36,229 bases of DNA. Origin: Streptomyces jumonjinensis (GTDB lineage Bacteria > Actinomycetota > Actinomycetes > Streptomycetales > Streptomycetaceae). The stretch lies in assembly GCF_009600885.1 (NCBI RefSeq), contig NZ_VCLA01000147.1, positions 1 to 36,229 on the forward strand, written 5' to 3'. The notes under the pieces are model-generated. The model did not search any database. It was not told the origin of the DNA and saw nothing but the letters and a program-made list of their open reading frames with translations. The translations under genes were made by a program, and so were the position numbers. Shown here one piece after another: positions 1 to 7,028 of this stretch; positions within the stretch are counted from its first letter, which is position 1; each line of letters starts with the position of its first letter.

Positions 1-2299
1 AGGGGCGCAGCTGAATGCGGATGCCGTGTCGCAGGGACAGCCGGCCGACCACGAACAGACCCATCCGGCGGGAGACCGAGACGTCCACGGTGGGCGGCGA
101 CGCCAGCCGCTCGTTGATCGCGGCGAGGTCCTCGGGGGAGAGGCCGATGCCGGTGTCATGGATCTCGACCAGGACCCGGCCGTCGGGCAGGGCGTGACCG
201 GTGACCCGGACCTTGGTCTGCGGGGAGGAGAACGAGGTGGCGTTCTCCAGCAGCTCGGCGAGGAGGTGCACGAGGTCGTTGACCACGCGTCCGGCGACCT
301 CGGTCGCGGGGACGGCGGCCAGTTCGATGCGCTCGTACTGCTCCACCTCGGAGGCGGCGGCACGGAGCACGTCGACCAGCGGGACCGGGCGGGTCCAGCG
401 CCGTCCGGGCTCCTCGCCCGCGAGGACGAGGAGGTTCTCGCCGTTCCGGCGCATTCGGGTCGCGAGGTGGTCGAGCTTGAAGAGCGAGGAGAGCTGGTCC
501 GGGTCGGCCTCGCGGGACTCCAGTTCGGAGATGAGCGAGAGCTGACGCTGGATGAGGCCCTGGGAGCGCCGGGAGAGGTTGGTGAACATCGCGTTGACGT
601 TGCCCCGCAGCAGCGCCTGCTCGGCGGCGAGGCGGACCGCCTCGCGGTGCACGTCGTCGAAGGCCGCGGCCACCTTGCCGATCTCGTCCCGGGAGTGCAC
701 GCCGACCGACTCCACGGAGGTGTCGACGTCCTGCGGGTCCGACTCGGAGAGCTGCTTGACCAGCTCGGGCAGCCGGTCCTGGGCGACCCGGGTCGCGGTG
801 TCCTGGAGCCGGCGCAGCGAGCGGATCATGGAGCGGGCCACGACGAAGGCGCCGATGAGCGAGACGCCGAGGACGACGAGGATCAGCGCACCGTTGATGA
901 TCGCTTCCTGCTGGGACTCCTCGCGCAGCTCACGCGCCTTGGACTCCATCTCGTCCAGCAGCGTGGCCTCGATCTGCTCCATCGCCTTGATGCGGACGCC
1001 GTAGTCGTCGGTCCAGTCCAGGTACGAGCGCTTCTCCCGCTCCTTGAGACCGTCGGGCGTGGCGAAGGAGCGCCGGGCGTAGTCCTCGGCGACGCCGATG
1101 TTGGAGTTGCCCTTCTCCAGCGGCTTGATCAGCTGCTGGGCGTCGCCGCCGGAGGACTCGTAGACCCGCTGGAAGCGCTTCAGCTCGTTACGGTCGTTCT
1201 CCAGGGCGGCCTGGCCGTACTCGCGGTCGCTCTCCCGCAGGCCGGGGCCCTCGGAGCCGGCTCCGCCGGGCAGCGCCGCGGCGATGATCGCGCGCTGTAC
1301 GGAGGCGTACTCCTTGGCGGACGAGAAGGCCGCCAGCGCCCGGGTCCGCTTGATCATCTCGGGGTTGCTGGTCGCCTGCGCCATGTCCTGGGAGAGGCTC
1401 AGCAGGGACTCGATCAGGCGGTGGTAGCGGTCGACCGTCAGCGAGTTCGGCAGATCCGAGGAGTACGCCTCCTTGCGGATCCTGCTCAGCTCGCTGATGT
1501 CGGTGGCGATCTCGTTCGCGTTGGCGCGGATGCTCCGCAGCGAATCGTCTTCGTCGTCGTTGGGGATGCCGAGGGTGGTCTTGAGGAAGCTGGCGCTCGC
1601 CCGGTCGGTCCGCTCGCGCGGATCGGTGATCTTGAAGTCGTTCTTGTTGACCTTGTTCCGCAGCGGACCGGCGGTCAGGTCGCGCTCCGCCTGGAGCGCG
1701 TCGGCGAGCTTGGTCGCCTCCTGGGTCATGTCGGTGAGCAGCTGCATATGGTCCAGCTGCTGCATCCGGTCCATGGACTCGGTGATCCGCAGCCCGCCCA
1801 GGGTGGTCGCGGCGACCACCGGGAGGGTCAGCAGGGAGACGAGGCGGGTGCTGATGCGCCAGTTGCGCAGGGCCATCCGGGAGCCGGTGTCCGGGGCGGA
1901 CTTGCCCGCCGGCGGGGTCTTGGCGCCGTCGCCGGCCGGAGCGCCGGGGCCGGGGCTACCAGGACCGGGGCCGCCAGGACCGCCGGGGCCGGAGCCACCG
2001 GGTCCGCCCGGTTTGCCCGGACCGCCGCCGGGACCCGAAGGACCCGAAGGGCCCGGACCCGGGGGGACCTGGGCGGGAGCTGCGCCGGGGCGGCCGGCTC
2101 CCTGTGGTGGAGCGGCGCCCGGGCGGCGGGCGGAGCGCTCGCCGCCGTCGCCGGTCCTCGCCGGTCCCTGGTTCTGGGTGTGCTGGGGCGAGGAGCCGCG
2201 GTCGGTCCCGCCGCGCGGCTCCTGTTCCGCAGCAGCTTCCCCTCGACCCTGGCGGGCCGGGGGAGACCCCGTGCCATCCCTCTTGAAACGTCCCTGCAC
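1..2299 (-). CDS. cvnA1: Conservon sensor histidine kinase (CvnA-type), 3' part cut by window edge
   Basis: A membrane-bound nitrate/nitrite-sensor-like histidine kinase of the Streptomyces conservon class. These proteins are known to work with small CvnB/C/D partners and a GTPase. I chose the GTG at 2299, preceded by AAGAGGG about 10 nt upstream. About 766 codons are visible and the C-terminus is missing. In order I see a Pro/Gly/Ala-rich N-terminus with a collagen-like stretch at about residues 73-123, a first membrane segment near residues 150-172, a long helical extracytoplasmic sensor region, a second membrane segment near 462-486, a HAMP-like linker, and the start of a HATPase domain with an N box (ELLENATSFS, about 681-690) and G box (DTGIGLSPEDL). 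The phosphoacceptor region lacks an obvious classical H-box, which is usual in this family. Divergent from the small peptide gene at 2841. The cvnA1 name rests on synteny with gltX. An open frame on the other strand here is a shadow. Confidence 0.88.
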   Translation of the reverse strand, partial: MQGRFKRDGTGSPPARQGRGEAAAEQEPRGGTDRGSSPQHTQNQGPARTGDGGERSARRPGAAPPQGAGRPGAAPAQVPPGPGPSGPSGPGGGPGKPGGPGGSGPGGPGGPGPGSPGPGAPAGDGAKTPPAGKSAPDTGSRMALRNWRISTRLVSLLTLPVVAATTLGGLRITESMDRMQQLDHMQLLTDMTQEATKLADALQAERDLTAGPLRNKVNKNDFKITDPRERTDRASASFLKTTLGIPNDDEDDSLRSIRANANEIATDISELSRIRKEAYSSDLPNSLTVDRYHRLIESLLSLSQDMAQATSNPEMIKRTRALAAFSSAKEYASVQRAIIAAALPGGAGSEGPGLRESDREYGQAALENDRNELKRFQRVYESSGGDAQQLIKPLEKGNSNIGVAEDYARRSFATPDGLKEREKRSYLDWTDDYGVRIKAMEQIEATLLDEMESKARELREESQQEAIINGALILVVLGVSLIGAFVVARSMIRSLRRLQDTATRVAQDRLPELVKQLSESDPQDVDTSVESVGVHSRDEIGKVAAAFDDVHREAVRLAAEQALLRGNVNAMFTNLSRRSQGLIQRQLSLISELESREADPDQLSSLFKLDHLATRMRRNGENLLVLAGEEPGRRWTRPVPLVDVLRAAASEVEQYERIELAAVPATEVAGRVVNDLVHLLAELLENATSFSSPQTKVRVTGHALPDGRVLVEIHDTGIGLSPEDLAAINERLASPPTVDVSVSRRMGLFVVGRLSLRHGIRIQLRP

Positions 2300-2840
2300 T
2301 AGCGTCGCACCCTCTTGACCAGGCGTCCCCCCGTGGCACGGCGGGACGGTGTCGGCGTCGGTGAGGCGCTGCAAGCGCCCCGATGGTGGTCGTGAGTGAC
2401 CGGCGCTTCTCCCCCTTTCCCGCCGCCGCTCGGCGCTGTGCTGCGCCCCTGCGCGCCGGACAGACACCGCGGCGGTGCGTGGAATTCCAGCACAGTGCCG
2501 GATCTCCAACAAGGGCCGAGTCCCGTGCTGTGACCCGCGTGACACGGCGTGAGTGGCGTATCACAAGGTGTAGAAAGAGTTCAGGGGCGAAATGGGACAT
2601 TTATGTGCGATTTCGCGAGAAGTGAAGGGTGCCCCAGTCGCCATGATCGAGAGCGTAATGACCGCTTCAGTGATCAATGTCCGTTTCTCGACCGTGAAGA
2701 CACGGTCTGAAATGACCGAATTGCCGCCTAATTCGTGAGCAAAATCACATGCATCGCATGGTCTCTCCCCGCTTTCTCGGGGAAACGGGCGTTTAGCCTG
2801 GCGCTTTACATGTCCGCCGTTCTGTCAACCGGAAGACGAG
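2300..2840. other. 541-bp divergent intergenic region, relatively AT-rich
   Basis: No convincing gene is visible here. Base composition drops well below that of the neighbours from about 2570 to 2830, as expected for a regulated divergent promoter region serving cvnA1 (minus) and the 56-residue peptide gene (plus). It contains a perfect 7-bp inverted repeat at 2690-2707 and a smaller one at 2767-2782 (CCCCG...CGGGG). The motif AATGACCG occurs twice (near 2656 and 2711), flanking the larger inverted repeat. No -35/-10 pair is clear enough to assign. Confidence 0.6.
2690..2707. promoter_or_regulatory. Perfect inverted repeat GACCGTG-AAGA-CACGGTC
   Basis: Two 7-bp arms match perfectly around a 4-nt spacer in the AT-rich part of the gap, about 135 bp before the small peptide gene and 390 bp from cvnA1. 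It is not followed by a T-run and no gene ends nearby, so an operator or leader hairpin is more likely than a terminator. The binding factor is unknown. Confidence 0.4.
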
Positions 2841-3011
2841 ATGATGACGATGACGCTCCGCAACATAGCGAACCCCCGGCGCACCACGCTCGCGCATCTC
2901 AAGGACGCGGGCGAGTTCCAGGCCCCGGAGCGCCCCGAGAGCGTGGTCGAGCTTCCCGCCCAGACGGCCAACCCCCGCCGCACCATCCTGATGGACGCCC
3001 CCGAAGCCTAG
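2841..3011 (+). CDS. Unknown 56-residue peptide with duplicated ANPRRT motif
   Basis: I do not recognise this protein. It starts at the ATG at 2841 (further in-frame ATGs at 2844 and 2850), with GGAAG about 6 nt upstream, and ends at TAG 3009-3011. Third codon positions are nearly all G or C, which supports real coding. The sequence has two copies of a short motif: IANPRRTTL near residues 9-17 and TANPRRTIL near residues 42-50. An acidic, Pro/Glu-rich linker joins them. No cysteines, signal peptide or membrane segment are present. The motif duplication suggests two equivalent binding or modification sites, but no modifying enzyme is encoded nearby. It could be a regulatory or adaptor peptide; a RiPP precursor is possible but unsupported by context. 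Confidence 0.65.
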   Translation: MMTMTLRNIANPRRTTLAHLKDAGEFQAPERPESVVELPAQTANPRRTILMDAPEA

Positions 3012-3156
3012 ACACCCCGACGCGCGCCCCGGCCGGACCCGCCTGACGGGGTCCCGTCCCGCCCGGACCGTCGCGCGAGGCGTCCGCCCCCGCCGCGTTA
3101 GCCTGGAGCGTCAGACTCCAGCAGCGTCAGCAGTAGTAGAGGGGCAGCCGCATCCC

Positions 3157-3942
3157 GTGCGCATCGCCAGGTTCTCCATCGACGGCAATGTCGCCTTCGG
3201 CGCGGTCGAGGGCGAGGGCCCGGACGGGCTCGTCCTCGACATCATCAAGGGCATTCCGTTCGCGGACTTCGAACTCTCCGGGACCAAGGTTCCGCTGAGC
3301 AAGGTCAGGCTTCTGCCGCCCGTGCTCCCCAACAAGGTCGTGGCCTTCGGCCGCAACTACGCGGAGCACGCGGCGGAGCTGGGGCACGAGCTCCCCGACG
3401 CGCCGTTCGCCTTCTTCAAGCCGTCCACCTCGGTGATCGGTCCCGGGGACGCCATCGCGTACCCCTCCTTCTCGCAGGAACTGCACCACGAGGCCGAACT
3501 GGCCGTGGTCATCGGCCGTATGTGCCGCGAAGTCCCCCGCGAGCGCGTCAAGGACGTCATCCTGGGCTACACCTGCGCCAATGACGTCACCGCCCGCGAT
3601 GTGCAGCGGCGCGAGAAGCAGTGGGCCAGGGCGAAGGGCTTCGACACCTCCTGTCCGCTCGGCCCGTGGGTGGAGACGGACATCGATCTGAAGACCGCCG
3701 GGGACCTCGCCGTCCAGTGCACGGTCAACGGCGAGCAGCGCCAGCTCGGCAGCACCAGCCAGATGGTCCACTCCATCGAAGAGCTGATCGTCAACATCAC
3801 CGAGGCCATGACACTGCTCCCGGGCGACGTCATCCTCACGGGCACCCCCGCCGGAGTCGGACCGCTCAACGTCGGCGACGAGGTCGCCGTCACCATCCAA
3901 GGCATCGGCACTCTCACCAACAAGGTGATCAAGCGTGGCTAA
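3157..3942 (+). CDS. Fumarylacetoacetate hydrolase (FAH) family protein
   Basis: A 261-residue metal-dependent hydrolase, decarboxylase or isomerase of the FAH fold. Related enzymes act on fumarylpyruvate-, acylpyruvate- or oxaloacetate-like substrates, and the true substrate cannot be read here. The GTG start at 3157 has AGAGGGG about 11 nt upstream. The metal-binding triad is visible as E112 and E114 in HHEAELAVVIG and D143 in ANDVTARD. The C-terminal TGTPAGVGPLNVGDEV motif is typical. A possible -10 box TAGCCT lies at 3099-3104. Its last 8 nt overlap the start of gltX, so the two are probably cotranscribed and translationally coupled, an arrangement I believe is usual in streptomycetes though the functional reason is unclear. 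Confidence 0.9.
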   Translation: MRIARFSIDGNVAFGAVEGEGPDGLVLDIIKGIPFADFELSGTKVPLSKVRLLPPVLPNKVVAFGRNYAEHAAELGHELPDAPFAFFKPSTSVIGPGDAIAYPSFSQELHHEAELAVVIGRMCREVPRERVKDVILGYTCANDVTARDVQRREKQWARAKGFDTSCPLGPWVETDIDLKTAGDLAVQCTVNGEQRQLGSTSQMVHSIEELIVNITEAMTLLPGDVILTGTPAGVGPLNVGDEVAVTIQGIGTLTNKVIKRG

Positions 3943-5407
3943 CGCGAACGTCCGCGTACGTTTCTGTCCCTCGCCGACCGGCAACCCGCATGTGGGTCTG
4001 GTCCGCACCGCCCTGTTCAACTGGGCCTTCGCCCGGCACAACGGCGGCACCATGGTCTTCCGCATCGAGGACACCGACGCGGCGCGCGACTCCGAGGAGT
4101 CCTACCAGCAGCTGCTGGACTCGATGCGCTGGCTCGGCCTGGACTGGGACGAGGGCCCCGAGGTCGGCGGCCCGCACGCGCCCTACCGCCAGTCGGAGCG
4201 CATGGACGTCTACCGGGACATCGCCCAGCGGCTCCTGGACGGCGGATACGCGTACCACTGCTACTGCTCCACCGAGGAGCTGGACGCCCGCCGCGAGGCC
4301 GCCCGCGCGGCCGGCCGGCCCTCCGGCTACGACGGCCACTGCCGTGAGCTCACCGCCGGGCAGATCGCGGCCTACCAGACCGAGGGCCGCCCCGCGATCG
4401 TCCGCTTCCGGATGCCCGACGAGCCGATCACCTTCACCGACCTGGTGCGCGGCGAGCTGACCTTCACCCCGGAGAACGTGCCGGACTACGGGATCGTGCG
4501 CGCCAACGGGGCCCCGCTCTACACGCTGGTCAACCCGGTCGACGACGCGCTGATGGAGATCACCCACGTACTGCGCGGCGAGGATCTGCTCTCCTCGACG
4601 CCGCGCCAGGTCGCGCTGTACAAGGCGCTGATCGAGCTGGGCGTCGCGAAGGAGATCCCGGCCTTCGGTCATCTGCCGTATGTGATGGGCGAGGGCAACA
4701 AGAAGCTCTCCAAGCGCGACCCGCAGGCGTCCCTGAACCTCTACCGCGAGCGCGGCTTCCTCCCCGAGGGCCTGCTCAACTATCTGTCGCTGCTCGGCTG
4801 GTCCTTCTCCGCCGACCAGGACGTGTTCTCCGTCGCCGAGCTGATCGAGAAGTTCGACGTCGCGGACGTCAACGCCAACCCGGCCCGCTTCGACCTCAAG
4901 AAGGCCGAGGCGATCAACGCCGACCACGTCCGCCGGCTGGATGTGAAGGCGTTCACCGAGGCATGCGCCCCCTGGCTGGAGGCCCCGTACGCCAACTGGG
5001 CCCCGGAGCGGTTCGACCGCGCGGCGTGGGAGGCCATCGCCCCGTACGCGCAGACCCGGCTGACCGTCCTCTCGGACATCACCGCCAACGTCGACTTCCT
5101 CTTCCTGGACGCCCCCGTCGAGGACGAGGCGTCCTGGGCGAAGGCGATGAAGGAGGGGTCCGACGCGCTGCTGACCACGGCCCGCGAGAAGCTCGCGGCG
5201 GCGGACTGGACGAGCGCCGAGTCCCTGAAGGAGGCCGTCCTGGCCGCCGGCGAGGCCCACGGCCTCAAGCTCGGCAAGGCCCAGGCCCCGGTCCGCGTCG
5301 CGGTCACCGGGCGCACGGTGGGGCTGCCGCTCTTCGAGTCCCTGGAGATCCTGGGCCGGGAGAAGACCCTGGCGCGGATCGACGCGGCCCTGGCGAAGCT
5401 GGCCTGA
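3935..5407 (+). CDS. gltX: Glutamyl-tRNA synthetase
   Basis: A class I aminoacyl-tRNA synthetase of 490 residues that attaches glutamate to tRNA. Streptomycetes are known to lack GlnRS and use GatCAB, so this enzyme is expected to be non-discriminating and to load both tRNA-Glu and tRNA-Gln. The HIGH-type motif appears as PSPTGNPHVG (residues 12-21) and the KMSKS-type motif as KKLSKR (256-261). The length is normal for the family. It starts at a GTG overlapping the FAH gene by 8 nt. The stop codon TGA (5405-5407) lies inside the first unit of an 8-bp tandem repeat. Five tRNA genes for Glu and Gln lie about 1 kb downstream. Confidence 0.97.
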   Translation: MANANVRVRFCPSPTGNPHVGLVRTALFNWAFARHNGGTMVFRIEDTDAARDSEESYQQLLDSMRWLGLDWDEGPEVGGPHAPYRQSERMDVYRDIAQRLLDGGYAYHCYCSTEELDARREAARAAGRPSGYDGHCRELTAGQIAAYQTEGRPAIVRFRMPDEPITFTDLVRGELTFTPENVPDYGIVRANGAPLYTLVNPVDDALMEITHVLRGEDLLSSTPRQVALYKALIELGVAKEIPAFGHLPYVMGEGNKKLSKRDPQASLNLYRERGFLPEGLLNYLSLLGWSFSADQDVFSVAELIEKFDVADVNANPARFDLKKAEAINADHVRRLDVKAFTEACAPWLEAPYANWAPERFDRAAWEAIAPYAQTRLTVLSDITANVDFLFLDAPVEDEASWAKAMKEGSDALLTTAREKLAAADWTSAESLKEAVLAAGEAHGLKLGKAQAPVRVAVTGRTVGLPLFESLEILGREKTLARIDAALAKLA

Positions 5408-5458
5408 CCGCCTGACCGCCTGACCGCCTGACCGCCTGACCGCCTGACCGCCTGGTCG
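5403..5458. repeat. 8-bp tandem repeat (CCTGACCG) x6 plus a degenerate seventh copy, spanning the gltX stop
   Basis: Six perfect head-to-tail copies of CCTGACCG run from 5403 to 5450, followed by CCTGGTCG at 5451-5458. The first copy contains the gltX stop codon. Because the unit is 8 bp, copies supply TGA in successive frames, so readthrough or frameshifted ribosomes would still stop. It resembles slippage-generated repeat DNA and is not a hairpin terminator. Confidence 0.95.
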
Positions 5459-5543
5459 GGGGTCGGGCGGGCTCTGCGGGCGCTGCGGGCTCCAGAGACC
5501 CCGGGATGCCCCGGAACCCCCGGCGGCCGGGGCGGACCCGGGC

Positions 5544-5549
5544 TACCGT
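5544..5549 (+). promoter_or_regulatory. -10-like box TACCGT close to the HAD hydrolase start
   Basis: TACCGT fits the actinobacterial -10 pattern TANNNT and ends 7 nt before the ATG at 5557. A transcript from it would be leaderless or nearly so. A -35 box is not obvious. Confidence 0.4.
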
Positions 5550-5556
5550 GAGGATC

Positions 5557-6276
5557 ATGGCGATCCGCGCGGTCCTCTGGGACATAGACGACACGATCTT
5601 CGACTACCGCGGCGCCGACCGCGCGGGAATGCTGCGCCACCTTCAGGCGGAGGGCCTGGCCGGCGGATACGACTCCGCCGACCAGGCCCTCGGTCATTGG
5701 CAGCGGATCACCGCTCTGCACTGGGCCCGCTTCTCCGCCGGGGAGACCGACTGGCCGGGACAGCGGCGCGACCGGGTGCGGACGTTCACCGGGCGGGCGC
5801 TGAGCGACGCCGAGGCCGACAGCTGGTTCGACCGGTATCTGGTCCACTACGAGGCCGCCTGGGCCCTCTTCCCGGACGCCGTGCCCGCACTCGACCTGCT
5901 GGCGGGGGAGTACCGCCATGCCGTGCTCTCCAACTCCTCCCTCACCGTCCAGGAGCACAAGCTGCGGGTCCTCGGCGTACGCGACCGTTTCGAGGCCGTC
6001 GTCTGCGCCGCCGAGCTCGGCGTCTCCAAGCCCGAGGCCGCGGCCTTCCACACCGCCTGCGAGGCGCTGGGACTGCCGCCGGAGGACGTCGCGTACATCG
6101 GCGACGAACCGGATATCGACGCGCGCGGGGCCATCGAGGCGGGGCTCGCCGGAATCTGGCTCGACCGCTTCGGCGCCGGCGGCCGGCCCGACCTGATCCG
6201 GATCACCGGGCTCGACCAGCTTCCCGCCCTGTTGCTGGGCGATACCCGTTTTGGAGCGCCGTCCACCTTCGGGTAA
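5557..6276 (+). CDS. HAD-superfamily hydrolase
   Basis: A 239-residue haloacid-dehalogenase-like phosphatase, probably cytoplasmic and acting on a small phosphorylated metabolite that cannot be named from sequence. The four HAD motifs are visible: motif I DIDDTIFD near residues 8-15 with the nucleophilic Asp, motif II LSNSS, motif III lysine in SKPEAAAF, and motif IV GDEPDID. A cap-domain insertion follows motif I. I chose the ATG at 5557 because the fold begins there; the frame is open further upstream to 5506 but that part is Arg/Pro-rich and not conserved-looking. It is followed by a hairpin at 6338 and then the tRNA cluster. Confidence 0.9.
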   Translation: MAIRAVLWDIDDTIFDYRGADRAGMLRHLQAEGLAGGYDSADQALGHWQRITALHWARFSAGETDWPGQRRDRVRTFTGRALSDAEADSWFDRYLVHYEAAWALFPDAVPALDLLAGEYRHAVLSNSSLTVQEHKLRVLGVRDRFEAVVCAAELGVSKPEAAAFHTACEALGLPPEDVAYIGDEPDIDARGAIEAGLAGIWLDRFGAGGRPDLIRITGLDQLPALLLGDTRFGAPSTFG

Positions 6277-6337
6277 TGTTCTTCCTGCGCCGCCCGAGAA
6301 GGTCGAAAGGCCGGAACGGAAAGCGCAAGCCGAACAA

Positions 6338-6360
6338 GACCCCCCACCGGGGGTTGCGTT
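6338..6360 (+). terminator. Rho-independent terminator after the HAD gene
   Basis: ACCCCC pairs with GGGGGT around a CACC loop (core 6339-6354), followed by TGCGTTTT. It lies directly before the first tRNA gene at 6365, separating the HAD transcript from the tRNAs. Confidence 0.6.
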
Positions 6361-6364
6361 TTGG

Positions 6365-6436
6365 TGGCCTATGGTGTAATTGGCAGCACGACTGATTCTG
6401 GTTCAGTTAGTCTAGGTTCGAGTCCTGGTAGGCCAG
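6365..6436 (+). tRNA. tRNA-Gln(CTG), copy 1
   Basis: A full cloverleaf of 72 nt can be folded by eye. The acceptor stem TGGCCTA pairs with TAGGCCA, the anticodon stem ACTGA/TCAGT encloses TTCTGGT with anticodon CTG, and the T arm is CTAGG-TTCGAGT-CCTGG. The discriminator is G. The 3' CCA is not encoded. It is probably charged first with glutamate by the nearby GltX and then amidated. Confidence 0.95.
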
Positions 6437-6458
6437 CTCGCAGAGCTTTATCTGCAAA

Positions 6459-6531
6459 GCCCCCGTTGTGTAGCGGCCTAGCACGCTGCCCTCTCAAGGC
6501 AGTAGCGCCGGTTCGAATCCGGTCGGGGGTA
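6459..6531 (+). tRNA. tRNA-Glu(CTC), copy 1
   Basis: A 73-nt cloverleaf with acceptor GCCCCCG paired to CGGGGGT, anticodon stem CTGCC/GGCAG around CTCTCAA (anticodon CTC), and T arm GCCGG-TTCGAAT-CCGGT. The discriminator is A and CCA is not encoded. It differs from the two later Glu copies by a compensated base pair in the anticodon stem. Confidence 0.95.
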
Positions 6532-6586
6532 CAGATCCATCCTGCTGTTCACCAGGGTCGCTCCCGGTGATCGCGCAGTGACAGAG

Positions 6587-6602
6587 CCCGGCTCAGGCCG
6601 GG
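6587..6602 (+). other. Hairpin in the tRNA spacer (CCCGGC-TCAG-GCCGGG)
   Basis: A perfect 6-bp stem with a TCAG loop lies between the first and second tRNA-Glu genes. No T-run follows. It may be a processing signal or weak terminator splitting the tRNA cluster. Confidence 0.35.
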
Positions 6603-6615
6603 TGGGATCGCTAGG

Positions 6616-6688
6616 GCCCCCGTTGTGTAGCGGCCTAGCACGCCGCCCTCTCAAGGCGGTAGCGCCGGTTCGAATCCGGTCGGGGGTA
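6616..6688 (+). tRNA. tRNA-Glu(CTC), copy 2
   Basis: A 73-nt cloverleaf with the same acceptor and T arm as copy 1. The anticodon stem is CCGCC/GGCGG around CTCTCAA, so one T-A pair of copy 1 is a C-G pair here. CCA is not encoded. Confidence 0.95.
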
Positions 6689-6704
6689 CTGGTCTAAACC
6701 ACCA

Positions 6705-6776
6705 TGGGCTATGGTGTAATTGGCAGCACGAGTGATTCTGGTTCATTTAGTCTAGGTTCGAGTCCTGGTAGCCCAG
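6705..6776 (+). tRNA. tRNA-Gln(CTG), copy 2
   Basis: A 72-nt cloverleaf with acceptor TGGGCTA/TAGCCCA, anticodon stem AGTGA/TCATT around TTCTGGT (anticodon CTG), and the same T arm as copy 1. The acceptor stem has a compensated C-G to G-C change relative to copy 1, and one anticodon-stem pair is weakened to G-T. Confidence 0.95.
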
Positions 6777-6801
6777 CGGATCTCTCTCAGATCTCAAACT
6801 T

Positions 6802-6874
6802 GCCCCCGTTGTGTAGCGGCCTAGCACGCCGCCCTCTCAAGGCGGTAGCGCCGGTTCGAATCCGGTCGGGGGTA
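6802..6874 (+). tRNA. tRNA-Glu(CTC), copy 3
   Basis: A 73-nt cloverleaf identical to copy 2 in every arm I compared (acceptor GCCCCCG/CGGGGGT, anticodon stem CCGCC/GGCGG, T arm GCCGG/CCGGT). It is the last gene of the cluster and is followed within 10 nt by a strong terminator hairpin. Confidence 0.95.
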
Positions 6875-6883
6875 CGCAAGGAG

Positions 6884-6914
6884 GAAGCCCTCCGCGATCA
6901 TCGCGGAGGGCTTC
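6884..6914 (+). terminator. Terminator hairpin of the tRNA cluster
   Basis: A perfect 14-bp stem (GAAGCCCTCCGCGA and its complement) with a TCA loop, followed by TTCGCGTTCG. It closes the tRNA cluster ahead of the convergent ndgR gene and may also stop ndgR transcription from the other side. Confidence 0.8.
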
Positions 6915-7028
6915 TTCGCGTTCGCTGCCTCGGGACGCGCCCGGCGCGGAACTCCCCGCACTCCCCGGCGAGTTGTCGGTGTCGCCGGGGGTCCATGAGA
7001 GCTCCGCGCCGGGCGCGGACGGGGTGTC

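Noticed and set aside
26..2302. 758-codon open frame on the plus strand
   Set aside because: It is the antisense shadow of the conservon kinase. High third-position GC keeps the opposite strand open, and its product has no recognisable domain.
2841..3011. RiPP precursor peptide
   Set aside because: No cysteines, no recognised leader motif and no maturation enzyme in the window; kept as an unknown peptide only.
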